From: Erythroxylum novogranatense
Lineage: Eukaryota > Streptophyta > Magnoliopsida > Malpighiales > Erythroxylaceae
Assembly: GCA_029891385.1 (NCBI GenBank)
Contig: CM057233.1
Coordinates: forward strand, 28,007,852-28,071,851
Length of the DNA: 64,000 bases
Direction: 5' to 3'
Below the pieces are notes generated by a model, which saw nothing but the letters and a program-made list of their open reading frames with translations, did not search any database and was not told where the DNA came from. How positions within the stretch are numbered: the stretch's first letter is position 1; every line of letters begins with the position of its first letter. A program made the position numbers and the translations under genes. Positions 34,940 through 47,067 of this stretch are shown piece by piece.

Positions 34940-37100
34940 TCCAACATTTTCTTTCAAAGCATGGATAATCGCTTATCGATGAAGAATATTTTGCCCGGAG
35001 CGCAATCATGGTCTTGTCAAGTTGATGGTCCAACAAAACAATGTGTCGTTTTTGGTTAATTCACCGACTAAAAGACAAAAGTTTGTCTTCTGCGATTCGG
35101 TATATGAATTACACTTTTTCCTTTCACATTTTATCAACTTACCTATCAATAATTTCTTTATAATTAACGGGGATCGTAAGTTGAGGGTATCATATTCAAC
35201 AATGATATACAAAGAATTGGAGACATCTTACAGTAGTGTCAAGAATATATCATTTCTAATGCAATTGTCAAATCAATTCCCTTAAGTATCAAACTGAAAA
35301 TTTGAACATACAAAGGATTCTCACAAGTCGCATGGTCATCGAACTTTTGTCACAAGACGATGCAATCATCCTCCGATTTTCAACTTCACGCCTTCCAAAG
35401 TCTTATGGATTATGTGGACGACAAGCAAAAAATCATTGGTTAGATGCTTAATATATTTTTTCATACAATCTTACAAAACTTTCCACTTTGTGATTACATT
35501 AATGTTTAACACATGATAGATATTATAGCGTAAATGCGTTGAAGTGTTGGAAAAAAAGATGTAAATCGAAGACTAAAAGCTTCAATCGTCCAAAATTTGT
35601 TATCATAAATAAAGAGTAATTCTCACTCTGTATCTTTATTACTATTTTGTGTCGAGAGATGAACAAATTTTACATCTTCTCGTTATCTCTTGTTTTTTTT
35701 AGAACAAGCGCTATACTATCGCTTTGGAATTGTTTTGTTGAGAGCGAGGCCGTAAGATTATGGAATTACTTCACTCTCATCCAGCTATTGTTTGCACGAA
35801 TCTCAAAGTTAATTTCTTTAACGGTATTTGTTCCTTGCTCATAATAACACATCTTACTCATTCCTTTCATTCTATCTAAAAATCATTTTGAAATGTTAGT
35901 TGTTGCATTGTCAACGTGGTTCGACTCAACCATCCTCGTTGAGCCACCCAAACAAGAAGTTGCCGATCTCAAAATTGGTAATCCATTATGTTACGTATAA
36001 CCTTTCTAACATTTTGTTACAAATTATATAGGAATTTTAAAATGTCTTTCTTTTGTCGCCTATATAAATATTATGTTACAGTAGGCACAACGAAATAACA
36101 ACCACATCAAAACCTCGTCGCTGGAAAATCTTACTTTACATATAATCCCCAGATATCTTCCGGATCTCACCAACGATATCACCAAGATCATGTCTTTAGA
36201 TTCTACCCTAAGGTAATCACATCCTGATATTCCAAAGGACATATTGAATTTGAAACTTCTTCCTCCGAACATTGTTATCAACTTTTCCTTAGATATCATG
36301 GATTGAGCCAAAATTTCCTTTCAGACATTTTACAAAATTTTGGTATATGGCATGCAACCAATGCTTCCGTCTCACAATTACTTGATCTGGAGTTCTCTTT
36401 ACTTGTAATTATCAGAGAGAAAACCGCAGCAATGAGCCAAGGTTTCGCTTTCTATTTGCAATCTTCGATTTGTTGCTTATTCCTTCGTGTCTATTCCATA
36501 TTTTCGCATGACTTTTTTACTTCCATGTACGCCGCACTACTTTTTGCCTACCCTACTATTCTTACTTTATCGAAAGCGGATGCCGATCGACATGGATTTG
36601 ACCGATGACACCCAACTATAATGGCTTCTATTTTCAAATGACCTCATTTGAGAAACTATTAAACTTAACCGCTGAAGCAATGAAATATTACAATGAGGTT
36701 ATATTTTCCTTCCTTCTTTCATGTACATTTCAGCTTAATCGACCGAAATATTTTCAACTAGTTATTTCAACGACAATGGACATTTTTCTTCTCCGTTATA
36801 AGAACATGGATCTTCCTCGAGAAAGTCTACGCCTGATTGAAAAGCGATACCTTTCTTCTCACGTGAAGCCGTGAACACTCGGTCTGCAGTCGTGCAACGA
36901 TTCATCGTTGTTCACTTAGGAAAATTGATGTCGATGAACTACTGCAGAGCTCAGTTTCACCACTCTCAGTGCTTTTATTCTTACTTTATCTTGATTTTAT
37001 CTATAACATCATCTTTAATTATTTCAGATGTGCCATTTAGTTTCAATTCATCTCCCTTATATCGCTTGCTTAATATATATTGATTTTGATATTTTCGGGA
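34940..37100 (+). pseudogene. Helitron RPA-like single-strand DNA-binding protein (copy 1)
   Basis: Downstream of the helicase, fragments resemble the plant RPA70 DNA-binding subunit. An OB-fold-like stretch lies at about 34970-35440 (LVNSPTKRQKFVFCDS; a YIISNA-type strand segment; an RILTSR segment). A second one lies at about 35890-36300. A zinc-ribbon-like segment begins WYMACNQCFR (from about 36335) and continues to a TCNY stretch, then PRFRFLFAIFD and EKLLNLTAEAM (near 36650). AT-rich stretches with donor- and acceptor-like ends between the blocks suggest introns. RPA-like proteins encoded beside RepHel are known in plant Helitrons. The frame is broken several times, and assignment of individual OB folds is approximate. 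Confidence 0.6.
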
Positions 37101-37420
37101 AAAAATCTTGAATCTTCTTCATCGCCTAAACTATGTCTCTAAAAAGGTTTCCGATGGTGAATACCACTTGCAAATCACAAATGGATAAGCCTGATGGCAA
37201 GAGAATAATGCGCCATTGATCGACGCCTTAATGCTTCTGATACTCGCCGTAATAGGAAAAAACCCGATTCTCATAACTTTCGACTTGTATTTAAAACTTT
37301 GTTTCTAATCGCTTCTTCATTCTTTCTTCTTTAATGTTGAAAGAAATGCTTATTCAAATGGAGGTGCAGAGCTAACTCAAACTCATTTCTTGATATGCTT
37401 AGCGTGCTTTGTCGTGTTCA
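37100..37420 (+). other. End of the Helitron coding region, little to see
   Basis: Short fragments with basic residues (RRLNASDTRRNRKKPD near 37225-37270) could be the C-terminal tail of the RPA-like protein. Nothing else recognisable. Confidence 0.3.
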
Positions 37421-37429
37421 TTTGTGTTG

Positions 37430-37650
37430 TTAACTTCGTACCAGTTGTTAACTTCGATACGTGTTGTAAACTTAGTCGATGTTGTGAACTTCGTCTGTGT
37501 TGTTAACTTCCTCGTTCTCAACCGTGTGTCTGTCAACTTCGTCTATGTTTGTATTTCTTCGCATACTTAAATGCGCTTTTCTCGACTTCGCTCATTTTTC
37601 AACTTCGTACATCTTTTTTGAGTTAAATCTCTTTTTTCAACTCCCTCTGT
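37430..37650 (-). repeat. Minisatellite with GTTGTTAACTTCG units
   Basis: About ten imperfect 20-23-bp units of the form GTTGTTAACTTCGTCTGT. On the minus strand they read ACGAAGTTAACAAC, resembling the GGCGAAGTTAACAAT units at 24.2-25.3 kb but in opposite orientation, so the Helitron coding region is flanked by inverted relatives of one minisatellite. Confidence 0.6.
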
Positions 37651-37729
37651 TTTCTCTTGCATCGATAAAATCCAAGCTTCGTCTTCTTTGTGGTCTCTCC
37701 AATAATTAGATCTTACGGATCGTAACTCC

Positions 37730-38990
37730 TATACTTCCAATCTTTTTCAATACACCGTATGGAAAATCCTCAACGCCATCTTACTCAGTTCTCGATGATG
37801 GAGTTTCTATTATATCATCTAATTTCTTTGAACCGCCGCCACTCACCATGTCATCTTCCTTATAGGGTTGGCAACTATCATCATGAAGATGAGTGTCCCC
37901 AAACATTCTGACAGATGATCTGCTGAAAAGTCTTCAACACCTTCGCCAAATAATGACAATCAACAAGGTGTTGAAGATTTTGCACAAAATTATCATCAAG
38001 ATAACAAAGATTCTTCTTCGTAATATGGATGATAATTCGATAAATACGCCTCTTGCTTTCGCTTTCTTCTCGGTTTCTCTTCGCACAAATTATGTTTGCT
38101 TCTTTTAACTTCCTCTTGTTCTTCTTTATTTAAAGCAGTTCAACGATGTCATTTCCAACTCGCTTTAAATTTGATTACGAGATTCCTTCGAGTATATAAT
38201 TGACTAATCCTTCTTTGAAACTATTCTTTACACATGTAAACTATTTTAAACCTATCTCAACGCAAATCCTTCCCTGTTTCACTTTATCATCTTGCAAGAT
38301 CGCCCCACGCCTCTCGATACCTCTATATCTAAACTTTCAAACCTTTCTCCTCTTAACTTCGATCAAACAATTCCTACCCCATTCTTGGTCTTCTTCTTCT
38401 TTAACGTATATACATCATATCCTTCATTGCAAGAACATATCAACAATTAAACTTACGCCATCTATTTCAACCAAGCAAAGAACATATAACTTTCTTAAAA
38501 AGAATGTTTGGAGCAGTTTCTGATAAAAATAGCAGCAGTTGTCACTAATTCAGACAATGCGTCTTTTCTGACAAACTTTTTGTTCCTTTAATTGTAATTT
38601 AGCTTATTCATGTAACTCACAAAAAATTAATCTTGATTTACGACTTATGTATAACTTTCTTCAGAATCGCTTATTTATTCTTTCTTCAATCTTGAAAAGA
38701 AGTTATATAGTTGACTCTTACCTTGTTCTTCGAGAGCTTCATGAAGATGATGGACTTAATCTTCGAGAAGAAGAAGCTTCAAGATGATCAATAGAGAAGA
38801 CATCCAAGATAAGTCGTACCCATATATATATATATATATATGATAACAAATTAGACAACAAAAACAAAACATAGAATACAATAACAACTTCTTCTTCCCT
38901 ATTTGTTATAATAAGAAGCGATTAACGGTGATGACTCTGCATAAATTCATCAAGATCTTCGTGATATCTATCATCTGGCCTACATATCCA
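37730..38990. other. Single-copy segment of unknown content
   Basis: This stretch has no counterpart in the second block because that block ends first. Frames of 60-110 codons (37893-38108, 38200-38523) resemble no family I know. A short (TA)n microsatellite lies at 38825-38842. The sequence is less AT-rich than the flanks of the LTR elements and could contain exons of a diverged second Helitron gene. Confidence 0.3.
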
Positions 38991-39013
38991 TCATCATCTT
39001 CTCTATCGATTCA

Positions 39014-40160
39014 TTATTTCTTCCATTCGTTTTGACTTCGACGTAAACTTTGTACTTCATTATGCTGCGTCGGAAAGCGAAGAAACTTGATCATCATCTC
39101 GCTCACGAGTTCTAGACGTAAGTGTAGTATCATATCGTCGGCAGATTGATGTAGTCCTCGCTTTCTTTTTGACCCACCTTCGTTATCTTCGTACAAGTCT
39201 AACTTCTTCTTGACGATAAACTCTTTCAACGAAGGTCCTCCACATGATTTTCTCCTTCCATTGATCCGCATGTGTGAGCTCACTTGAGATCTCGCAACTT
39301 GTTGCAGGAGACTTCTTCAGTAACTCCTCCCCGTCATTCCTAACTTTGTTCTCGAATCTTCATTTCTACTTGTTGAGAATCTTCAAGTCAATTACATTTA
39401 TAGTACTAAATTGATAGTGCTTTTACGGGCACTCGAGGTTTTTCCCACTTCCAAGATTGAATTTCGATTCTCTTAAAATTTTGTCAATAGCATGCCATAC
39501 GGATAAATAGTTGTATGTTTCATTTGTTTCACCATATAATGAAATATCGTAAATGGTAAATTTAATGGTGTGTGGTTCAGCGAGATAGAATAAGCACTTT
39601 GCCATCGTGAAGGTAGTTACAAGTTGTCTTGAACTCGCTTCGGGTACGATGCAAGGTGTAATCGCATGAAGAACCCTAGCTTTCTCAAGCACCGCACTTG
39701 ATGTCTTCCTTTCCGATGGGTCATTCACTCCATAAAGCGGTTACTAACATCTGTTTCCTTTAAACCGCCCATTATTATCCATTTTGGATTGGTAGAAAGC
39801 TTTTCTCCAACTAGCTAAACATCCGATCAAATTTTCAATTAAGTCCATTGTAAATAATAATGGTAACTGCGTCACTGGATTGACAATAGTCTTTTTCCAC
39901 CATCGTCGCATACTTCCAAAATCAAATACCGATTTGGATACACATCCTCTCGGATCACGAAGAAATTTCTCCAACCGCTCAATAATCTACGTTCGATATC
40001 CATCAGATCTCTTCGTAAAGATTCAAGTCCACATGCCTTCCATACATCATAGCTCCTTCCATTGCTTTCGATTTGAAAATGATTCAGATACTACTCTTCA
40101 ATGGTTATCTCTGCTCGATAGGATTTTGAGAGCGAGAGAGATCAAACGCCTGCGCTAATG
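39014..40160 (-). pseudogene. Minus-strand open-frame cluster, possible captured gene fragment
   Basis: Three consecutive minus-strand frames look protein-like in composition. 39744-39974 contains FDFGSMRRWWKKTIVNPVTQ and DLIENLIGCLASWRKAFY; upstream of it, in another frame, is ESLRRDLMDIERRLL. 39423-39728 contains ARVLHAITPCIVPEASSRQL and YLSVWHAIDKILRES. 39014-39283 contains DDMILHLRLELVSEMMIKFL followed by SLRRSQNEWKK and a stop. The first two are joined by a frame change near 39740. I do not recognise the family. It may be a host gene exon cluster or a fragment captured by the Helitron, in opposite orientation to RepHel. Confidence 0.35.
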
Positions 40161-40588
40161 GTCTTTCGAACCGCTTCGATTCGAGGTTATATAAAGGTCT
40201 TGTCGGCGTGTTCTAGACTCGTTGGGATTACGAACACTTAAATTTTCCTTTGAACTTTCCTTGTTCCACAAGTTACCGGTGTAACTTATCGCTCAACGCC
40301 AAGCACTGGGACGCTCTTTAACTTTGATTCGCTTCGCTAAACCATTCGATGAAGAGACGGTTGATCAAATTAGACGTAAATCTCAACATAGTTAAATATA
40401 TTATAAAATCAAAACCAAAGGGCAATATTTCTAGGCCGATAAATTCATATTTACGTAAACTTGAAATGCATTTAAAAGTGACAAGTGGACGGATAAGGAA
40501 AGCGGACGGAAGTTGAAAAGCGGGACGAAAGCAAAAGTAGGCGGAAGCAAAGCAAAAACCCTGACAGTCACTTTCCGCATCTGTTTTT

Positions 40589-40688
40589 NNNNNNNNNNNN
40601 NNNNNNNNNNNNNNNNNNNNNNNNNNNNNNNNNNNNNNNNNNNNNNNNNNNNNNNNNNNNNNNNNNNNNNNNNNNNNNNNNNNNNNNN
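40589..40688. other. Assembly gap of 100 N
   Basis: Exactly 100 ambiguous bases, the usual placeholder for a scaffold join of unknown size. The sequence on the right does not continue the left side; it jumps back to a position equivalent to 13181 inside the right LTR. Confidence 0.98.
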
Positions 40689-42776
40689 ACCAGTCAATTA
40701 ATTCATTTAATGTCACTGTCCTGAAATCCTTCAATTTGGGCAGTAACCTTACAGAGGCATAACTTCCAGTATATAAGTCAATAAAATCAGAACTTTATAT
40801 CCTTGTAAAGATAACATCATAAACTTCATTTTCATGAAGCACTCAACACCAATTCGATCTCTAACAATTTAAAAATTGTTATGGAAGTTTCTGTTATGAT
40901 CAGCCACTCATAACCTAATGTAGGTTCACTTTTGAAAATCATAACTCCCAATTCTGACGTCTAAAATTACAAACCATAAGTCATTTTCAAGGTAATCTTT
41001 TCTCTACAACTTTTCAAGCTCACTCACCAATTCAGTCCACATAAAATGTTAAAATTGCCTCCAATCAGTAAACTCACAAAATCACACTTAAGCTAGGTTT
41101 CATCCAAAATGCTCAAAACCAATCATTAGTAATCAATTCATATCTCCCAATACAAAATTCCAAAAATAGCAAGATCAGTAGAAATAGAAAGATAATTCAA
41201 TATACTACAACTTCCATGAAGATCATTTCCCTAATTCCATCTCAATTAATTCATAAAAATCAACAAAACTCAGATGTCATGGTTGCAGTTTACTGTTCAC
41301 AGGCAATGGAACAGTAACTTTCCATCTAAAATTTCACCCTTCTATCATTGAAATTCAACAACACCTATTTCACACTAAATTAAAGCCAACATCCCAAAGT
41401 TTCATTGGCCACTAACCTTACCTCATTTGCATTTCTACACAATAAATTATGAACAAAACAGTAACATCAATTAAAATTCCAATTTTCCAGATTCAATGTT
41501 AACCTTAGTTCAACCACTTCCAATGCCTTTTTCACATCACTAGACATCAAAATAAATACAAATTAAATATCACTACAATCATACATATGTTAGGGTTAAT
41601 ACTGAAAATTGGCAGCCTTAAATTCCTCAATTCAAAGACTCAAATAATTATCCTATTCAATTCAAAATCAAACCATATCATTAACTTCAATGCATCTTCA
41701 TCTAGCCTCATCCCCTTTCTTCAAATCATAATAATCATCACTTTAATGTCTACATGAACCTAATACATGCTTTAAATCCTTTTATTAACTACCCCATACT
41801 ATCATGGCATTTAATTCCATATGCAACATCTCATTTAAAACTCAAACCTTAAATGAAAACTTACCTAATACAAACCTCCTTCAACTTCAACTTCTCTCTT
41901 TAATTCTCTTGACCATCACAACTTCCTAATTCCTCCTCTTACGACATCATCATGGAGGTAAGATAATAAGTTAATAACAAGTAAGAGAGCTCTTGAATTT
42001 GTGGAGGAAGGTGAAGAAAAAAGCAAAATTGTCGATGGTGAGAAAGCCAATTGGAAGAGCCTCGGATGAGTGTTTTCCAACGAAAACTCACTCCTTTTAT
42101 GTAATTCATTAGGCAAACCGATAGGATCAAATGGGAGCATTTAATGAGGATAAGTGGCCAAATGTCATTAGTCAAAGGTGTAAAGAAAAGTCAACTAATG
42201 ATTCTTTAATCCGGTCAAAATTTTACTCCATTTCACTCCATGGCCTACTTTGGTCCGAAATAAAATACCCAATAATCTGCATTACGGTGGGTGGCGATTT
42301 TTGCTCTGAGAATCACTAGGTTAAGCCATTTGCTTTATCCGATCTCGAGGATTTCTAGAATTATTTTACGAAATTAATGAAATTTCCTAAAATTATAAAG
42401 CAGTGTGATTGCACTCAAATGATTTTTCAATCACGACAATCACCTTTTCTACCCCAAAAAACATGTTTAGGCTGAATTCTGAAGCGATTTTGCGGTCGGA
42501 ATTTTCTCGGAAAATTCGAGAAAAATTCCTAAAATCCTTAAAATGTAAAACCATTTATGGTGCGAGTCGATCAATTTTCAAACTCAATTATCCATTAATT
42601 CTAATAAAATTGCTTTAGGCCCAATTCTGGGGAATGTCATGAATGCATTCTTGTAATTCCATGTACCGATTGATCTTGTATATCAATCACATTATCGTGA
42701 ACAGTTCTAAATATTCCTATTAGTCCCATCATGCCAAGTTTACTATTTTACCCTTCCGGGAGGGTGGGATGTTACA
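40689..42776 (-). repeat. Partial right LTR of the LARD-like element (second copy)
   Basis: It begins ACCAGTCAATTAATTC directly after the gap and ends GGGATGTTACA followed by TACAC, matching 13181-15303. It carries the right-LTR variants at every site I compared. The rest of the element is absent, cut by the gap. Confidence 0.9.
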
Positions 42777-42781
42777 TACAC

Positions 42782-44644
42782 TTAAAATGAATTAGGTACC
42801 AAATATATAATAAAAGTATCAAATATCAAGCAAGGGTTTTAGTTAGTGTGCTGAGTTTATGGCTGGATTAAAATGTGTTATTTACATAATTTTGAAAAGG
42901 AAATTTTCTAAATCATAATAAACAAGGGTTTTAGTTAGTGTGCCTAAGTTTGTAATTAGATTAGAATGTATTATTTATATAATTTTGAAAATGATTTTTC
43001 CAAATCATAACAAGTAAGAAGAATAATTTAGTGAAATTTTTCAATTAAATTTTGTTAAAGGAGTCAAGATAATTGGAAATAGTTCCCAATTGGATTTGAA
43101 AATTATTTTATATCCGAATAAATTTATATTTGGAATAGGAATTCAATTTATTTAGGAATCAATAGATTTAATCTAATTTAATTTTGTAAAGAGTTGGAAA
43201 TATCAATTTAGATTATAAAGATTAATAACTAGAATTAGCTTGATATTTTATGCATATAATTTGATTATAAGTGTATAAATTGTATACTTTGTTTATATGT
43301 TTAATATATATTGGATGCAATTTAAATTGTATGTTTTATATGTGTGATATTTAAAATGCAATTTTATGTTTGATGAGATGAACAAAATAATCCTTAGTTA
43401 AAATATTAGGTATACCCTTAGAGCGTAATTATTGTCATCCATTGTTATAAGAATAACCAAAGTTACATTTATTGTAGAAGCTTGAAGGAAACTTCAAGCC
43501 TCTTTAACTCAAATATGTTTAGTCTTATAATCTTTGGGTTTTACTTAACTAAATTTATGTGATTTGGATGAGCAAACTTATGATCATGTGAATTTAAAGA
43601 TAAGGTTAGAATAACATATAAGATATGTTTTGGAAAAAGTTGTCACTAATGGATCTAGAAATCATATAAAATGTGATTGATAAAGTTGTTATCTACCTAA
43701 TTTAGAATTAATTAGTTTATTGAGCAAACTTAACATCAATTATACTTGAATCAAATCCTTGCCTACTAGAAAGATTAGAGTAATTTGTTGAATAGTAGTG
43801 AGGGCTATTATTTTGAATAAAATAGTAGAACTAGCCAATACATGATCAAAGTCCTAATCTCATTTGTTATTCATGGCATAAATTAATTAATTACTTACTT
43901 ACTTACATTTATTTTTGTTCTAGTGGAATTTAAATTGTTTAGTATAGTTAATACTAAATTAGTTAACCAAATTTCTTAGACATATGTTATGTTTGAAAAG
44001 AGTTCTCAAAGTTATAAAAGAAAAATTGTATGCATATTATGCAATTTTGTTATAATCCTGATTAAGGATTCGATAACAAAGTTTTAGAGATATGTGAAAA
44101 GCATATAAATGACAAAATGTAATGACATTTTGAGTTGAATTACATCTCGTAAACCTTAATGACACATAAGATTTATGTCGACATTATGATAGCCGGATGT
44201 AAGAGGTTGCATAGAGTAAAGTTGAAAGGTATAGTACCTTGTTGGAATTGTTCCTCTTAATTTAGCCTATTAAAAGCATAATTGTGTACTACAATTAAAG
44301 GCTTAGCTATAGTGTGACAATACTTGTCTTAAGAAGAAAAATGATTGCATGACTTTTACGTGCCTATCGAGATATGATATAGATCATAAGTATTTCTAGA
44401 TCTATCTTATTAGTATTTGATAATGAAATTTATATTCGACTTTAATATAATGTTCAAAGCAAGATAAGAGTTAGATTGTTATGTAAAGTAGTTGATCCTA
44501 TTTTATACAAATAGTTTGTATGTGATTGTTATGTAAAAGTAGTTGATCCTATTTTATACAAATAGTTTATATGTGTTGGATCAAATAGGATTTATACTTA
44601 ACATAAGTGGGAAGAATAAAAAGTTTGTCCATCGAGACTATCCT
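42782..44644. other. AT-rich DNA, second copy of 15309-17182
   Basis: Same order of landmarks, including the duplicated GGGTTTTAGTTAGTGTG block and the 51-bp repeat. No gene. Confidence 0.8.
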
Positions 44645-45560
44645 TGTAACACCCCACACGTAAGACCCGAACCCGATATCGTTGGTGATATCGAGTCCGT
44701 GTCCACGAGTGGCGTACTACATCGATCGATTTAAAATTCGGTATACATTTTTTTCTTTGGAGCCATCGACTCCCGTTCACACAGCGAAACACGATAAGTA
44801 AATAAAATCCGTGTTCAATATAAACCCGTTTCAGTTATTACGGTCATCGGTAATAATTACAATAAGTCAATCGGATAAACATTAATACCCTGATAGCTCG
44901 GTAAAAATATAAAGCCTTGTTATACGGTGATTGCGGAATACAATTTACTAAAACCTTATCTGGACCTGGCGAGTCGACCTCTAACCTTTTACTCGTCTAC
45001 TGGTAGATATACTCCGTGTCAGCAGGGGTATTCTTGAGACCTGAAAAATAGATGCAAATTTTGGGATAAACTTCCCATATCTCAATGAATCTCTCCGGTT
45101 TCGACATACGCATTTTACATCACCATATGTGTCAATTTAATAATCCAGTCGAAATTTTACTCCATTCAACTCGATGACCTACTTTCGGTCCCAAAATAAT
45201 ATACCCCATATTCTGTGCCATTGGGTAGCGATTTTTGCTACAGAAACTCTAGGTTACATGATTGGCGATTTTGCGATCAGGAATTGTCTCCGGAAAATCG
45301 AGAAAAATTCTTAAAATCCTAAAAATCGAAAGCGCTAAGCAGTAGCGCTCGAATAATTTTTCAAATCCATAACCACGTTAATCACAATAAAATACCGTTA
45401 GGCCCAATTAAGAATGTCATGAATGCATTTCTTGTAATTCCATATACCGATTGATCTTGTGTATCAATCCTATTATCATGAACAATTCTAAATATTTTCT
45501 ATTAGTCCCATCCTATGCCAATTTTACTATTTTACCCTTCCAGGAGGGTGGGATATTACA
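44645..45560 (-). mobile_element. Mosaic mini-LTR, second copy
   Basis: It has the same ends, the same ATCCT flanks, the same embedded internal-domain fragment (from about 45065) and the same junctions as 17183-18138. It is 40 bp shorter through scattered small losses, for example GGAGGGTGGG in place of GGAGGGGGTGGG. Confidence 0.85.
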
Positions 45561-47067
45561 ATCCTTTTATGTCATATTGGTTAAATCAACATAAAGACAA
45601 TCATAAAGTTTTATACAAGGATATATGTATCCTTTTGATTATGAATTGTATGAAACTTGTGAAAATTTTCAAGTTGAATAATAACCAAATCAACCTTTAG
45701 TGGAAGGATAATGATGGTATTGAATAGTTAAATCAATGCGTATGATGTATTAGATGGAATAATAATTTATAAAGAATAATACTTATATTCATTATATTAA
45801 TAATGACTTTATGTGATATAGTTATATGTATTAAATGAAATGTTGATTTAAAATTTGAGAACAAATTATTTAAATCTAAATAGAAATTAAAATTAAGAAT
45901 ATTGAAGCACTTTGATGAGATTGTTATGGTGAGTTTTAAATTTTCAGTTATATATAGGGAATGGGATTCTCTGGTGAATACCTAACAACAAAATTCTATA
46001 AAAGTATGGATTTATGCAAGGAGAAAAATACAATATGAGATATTGTACAATGCGATAGTATTTTTCTTATAGTTATCCCTAATCTGATGAATTACCTTTA
46101 ATAGTTTCAAGCGAATCAATTAGCAAAATTTCCTATCACATATGAAATGCTAAGTCTTTAAAATAGTTAAAGTTAATGATTTAAGGATGTGATGATTGGT
46201 TGAAACATACATTATCGATTAAGTTTGAACTAAATTGAATAATAAAAGTTATGAGATATCTAAAAGATTATATATAATTTCTGATTTGTTGAGCAATTTT
46301 TGTTTCAATGTATACTTAGTGGGAGTAAGATAAAATTTGAAAATTCTAATCTCGACAATACATCCAATTGGAGCAACTTCCTTTATTAATATATTTAATG
46401 CATAGTTAAAAGGCTACGAGACATTGGAAGATTCACTTTCATAATTAATTGAAAAATTTGTTTTGGAGATGATTGTGAATTTATTATGTCCTGAGAAGGT
46501 TAGTGAGTGTCTAATTGTCCTCTTTAGTGGAAGTTTGCGAGACATATAGCTCACGAGATAATGATAATTCTAATTTTAATTATTAAAAACATAATTGTCA
46601 AGAACAACTTTTATTAGCTATGAAAAGGTATGACTTAATTATAGAAATTAGAGCTATAAAGAAATATTGAAAGTTTTCACCTATTTTAAGTCTAAGTACA
46701 TAGATAATGTATTAAAGATGTTTAGTATTTGAGATATCATTCACTTATAAAGTATCGAAGATATCCATTACTAAGTATGAGTTTATATTTAAGTTCGAGA
46801 AGATAAGGATATTTACTTTAGAAGTAAATCTTAATTAAGGTTTATTTTTCTTAGAACAATATCATTTTAAGATCGGAAAGATTACAATGTAATAATAGTT
46901 GCTAATTAAGCCATAATATATTTTCATTTAGTAAAATGATTAATTAGATTAATAAGTTTTTAAGCGAAGTTTCATTGTTCAAGATAGTAATGTAAATGCA
47001 AAGTCATCTAAATATTTTTCCTGTTTCACAAGCAAGCGAGAGATGGTCTTATTAAGTATATATACTA
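45561..47067. other. AT-rich DNA, second copy of 18139-19660
   Basis: Collinear with the first copy, with sporadic substitutions and losses. No gene. Confidence 0.75.

Larger units (their letters stand above)
19643..40588 (+). mobile_element. Autonomous-type Helitron, 5' part and coding region; 3' end not located
   Basis: The evidence is the plus-strand gene set from 30.1 to 37.1 kb: an N-terminal zinc-finger region, a Rep domain with HUH and tyrosine motifs, a PIF1-like helicase, then an RPA-like protein, as in plant Helitrons. A candidate 5' end is the TC at 19643, where similarity between the first repeat unit and the later ones stops. The base before it is G, not the usual A, so this is tentative. 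I could not find a CTRR end with its hairpin before the gap. The 3' end may lie between 37.1 and 40.6 kb or beyond 40588. Long tandem repeats between the 5' end and the gene make it unusually large. Confidence 0.5.

Noticed and set aside
38821..38842. (TA)n microsatellite as a possible regulatory element
   Set aside because: Short simple repeat with nothing around it that suggests function.
39880..40158. 92-codon plus-strand frame opposite the minus-strand cluster
   Set aside because: It is the shadow of the more protein-like minus-strand frames in the same interval.
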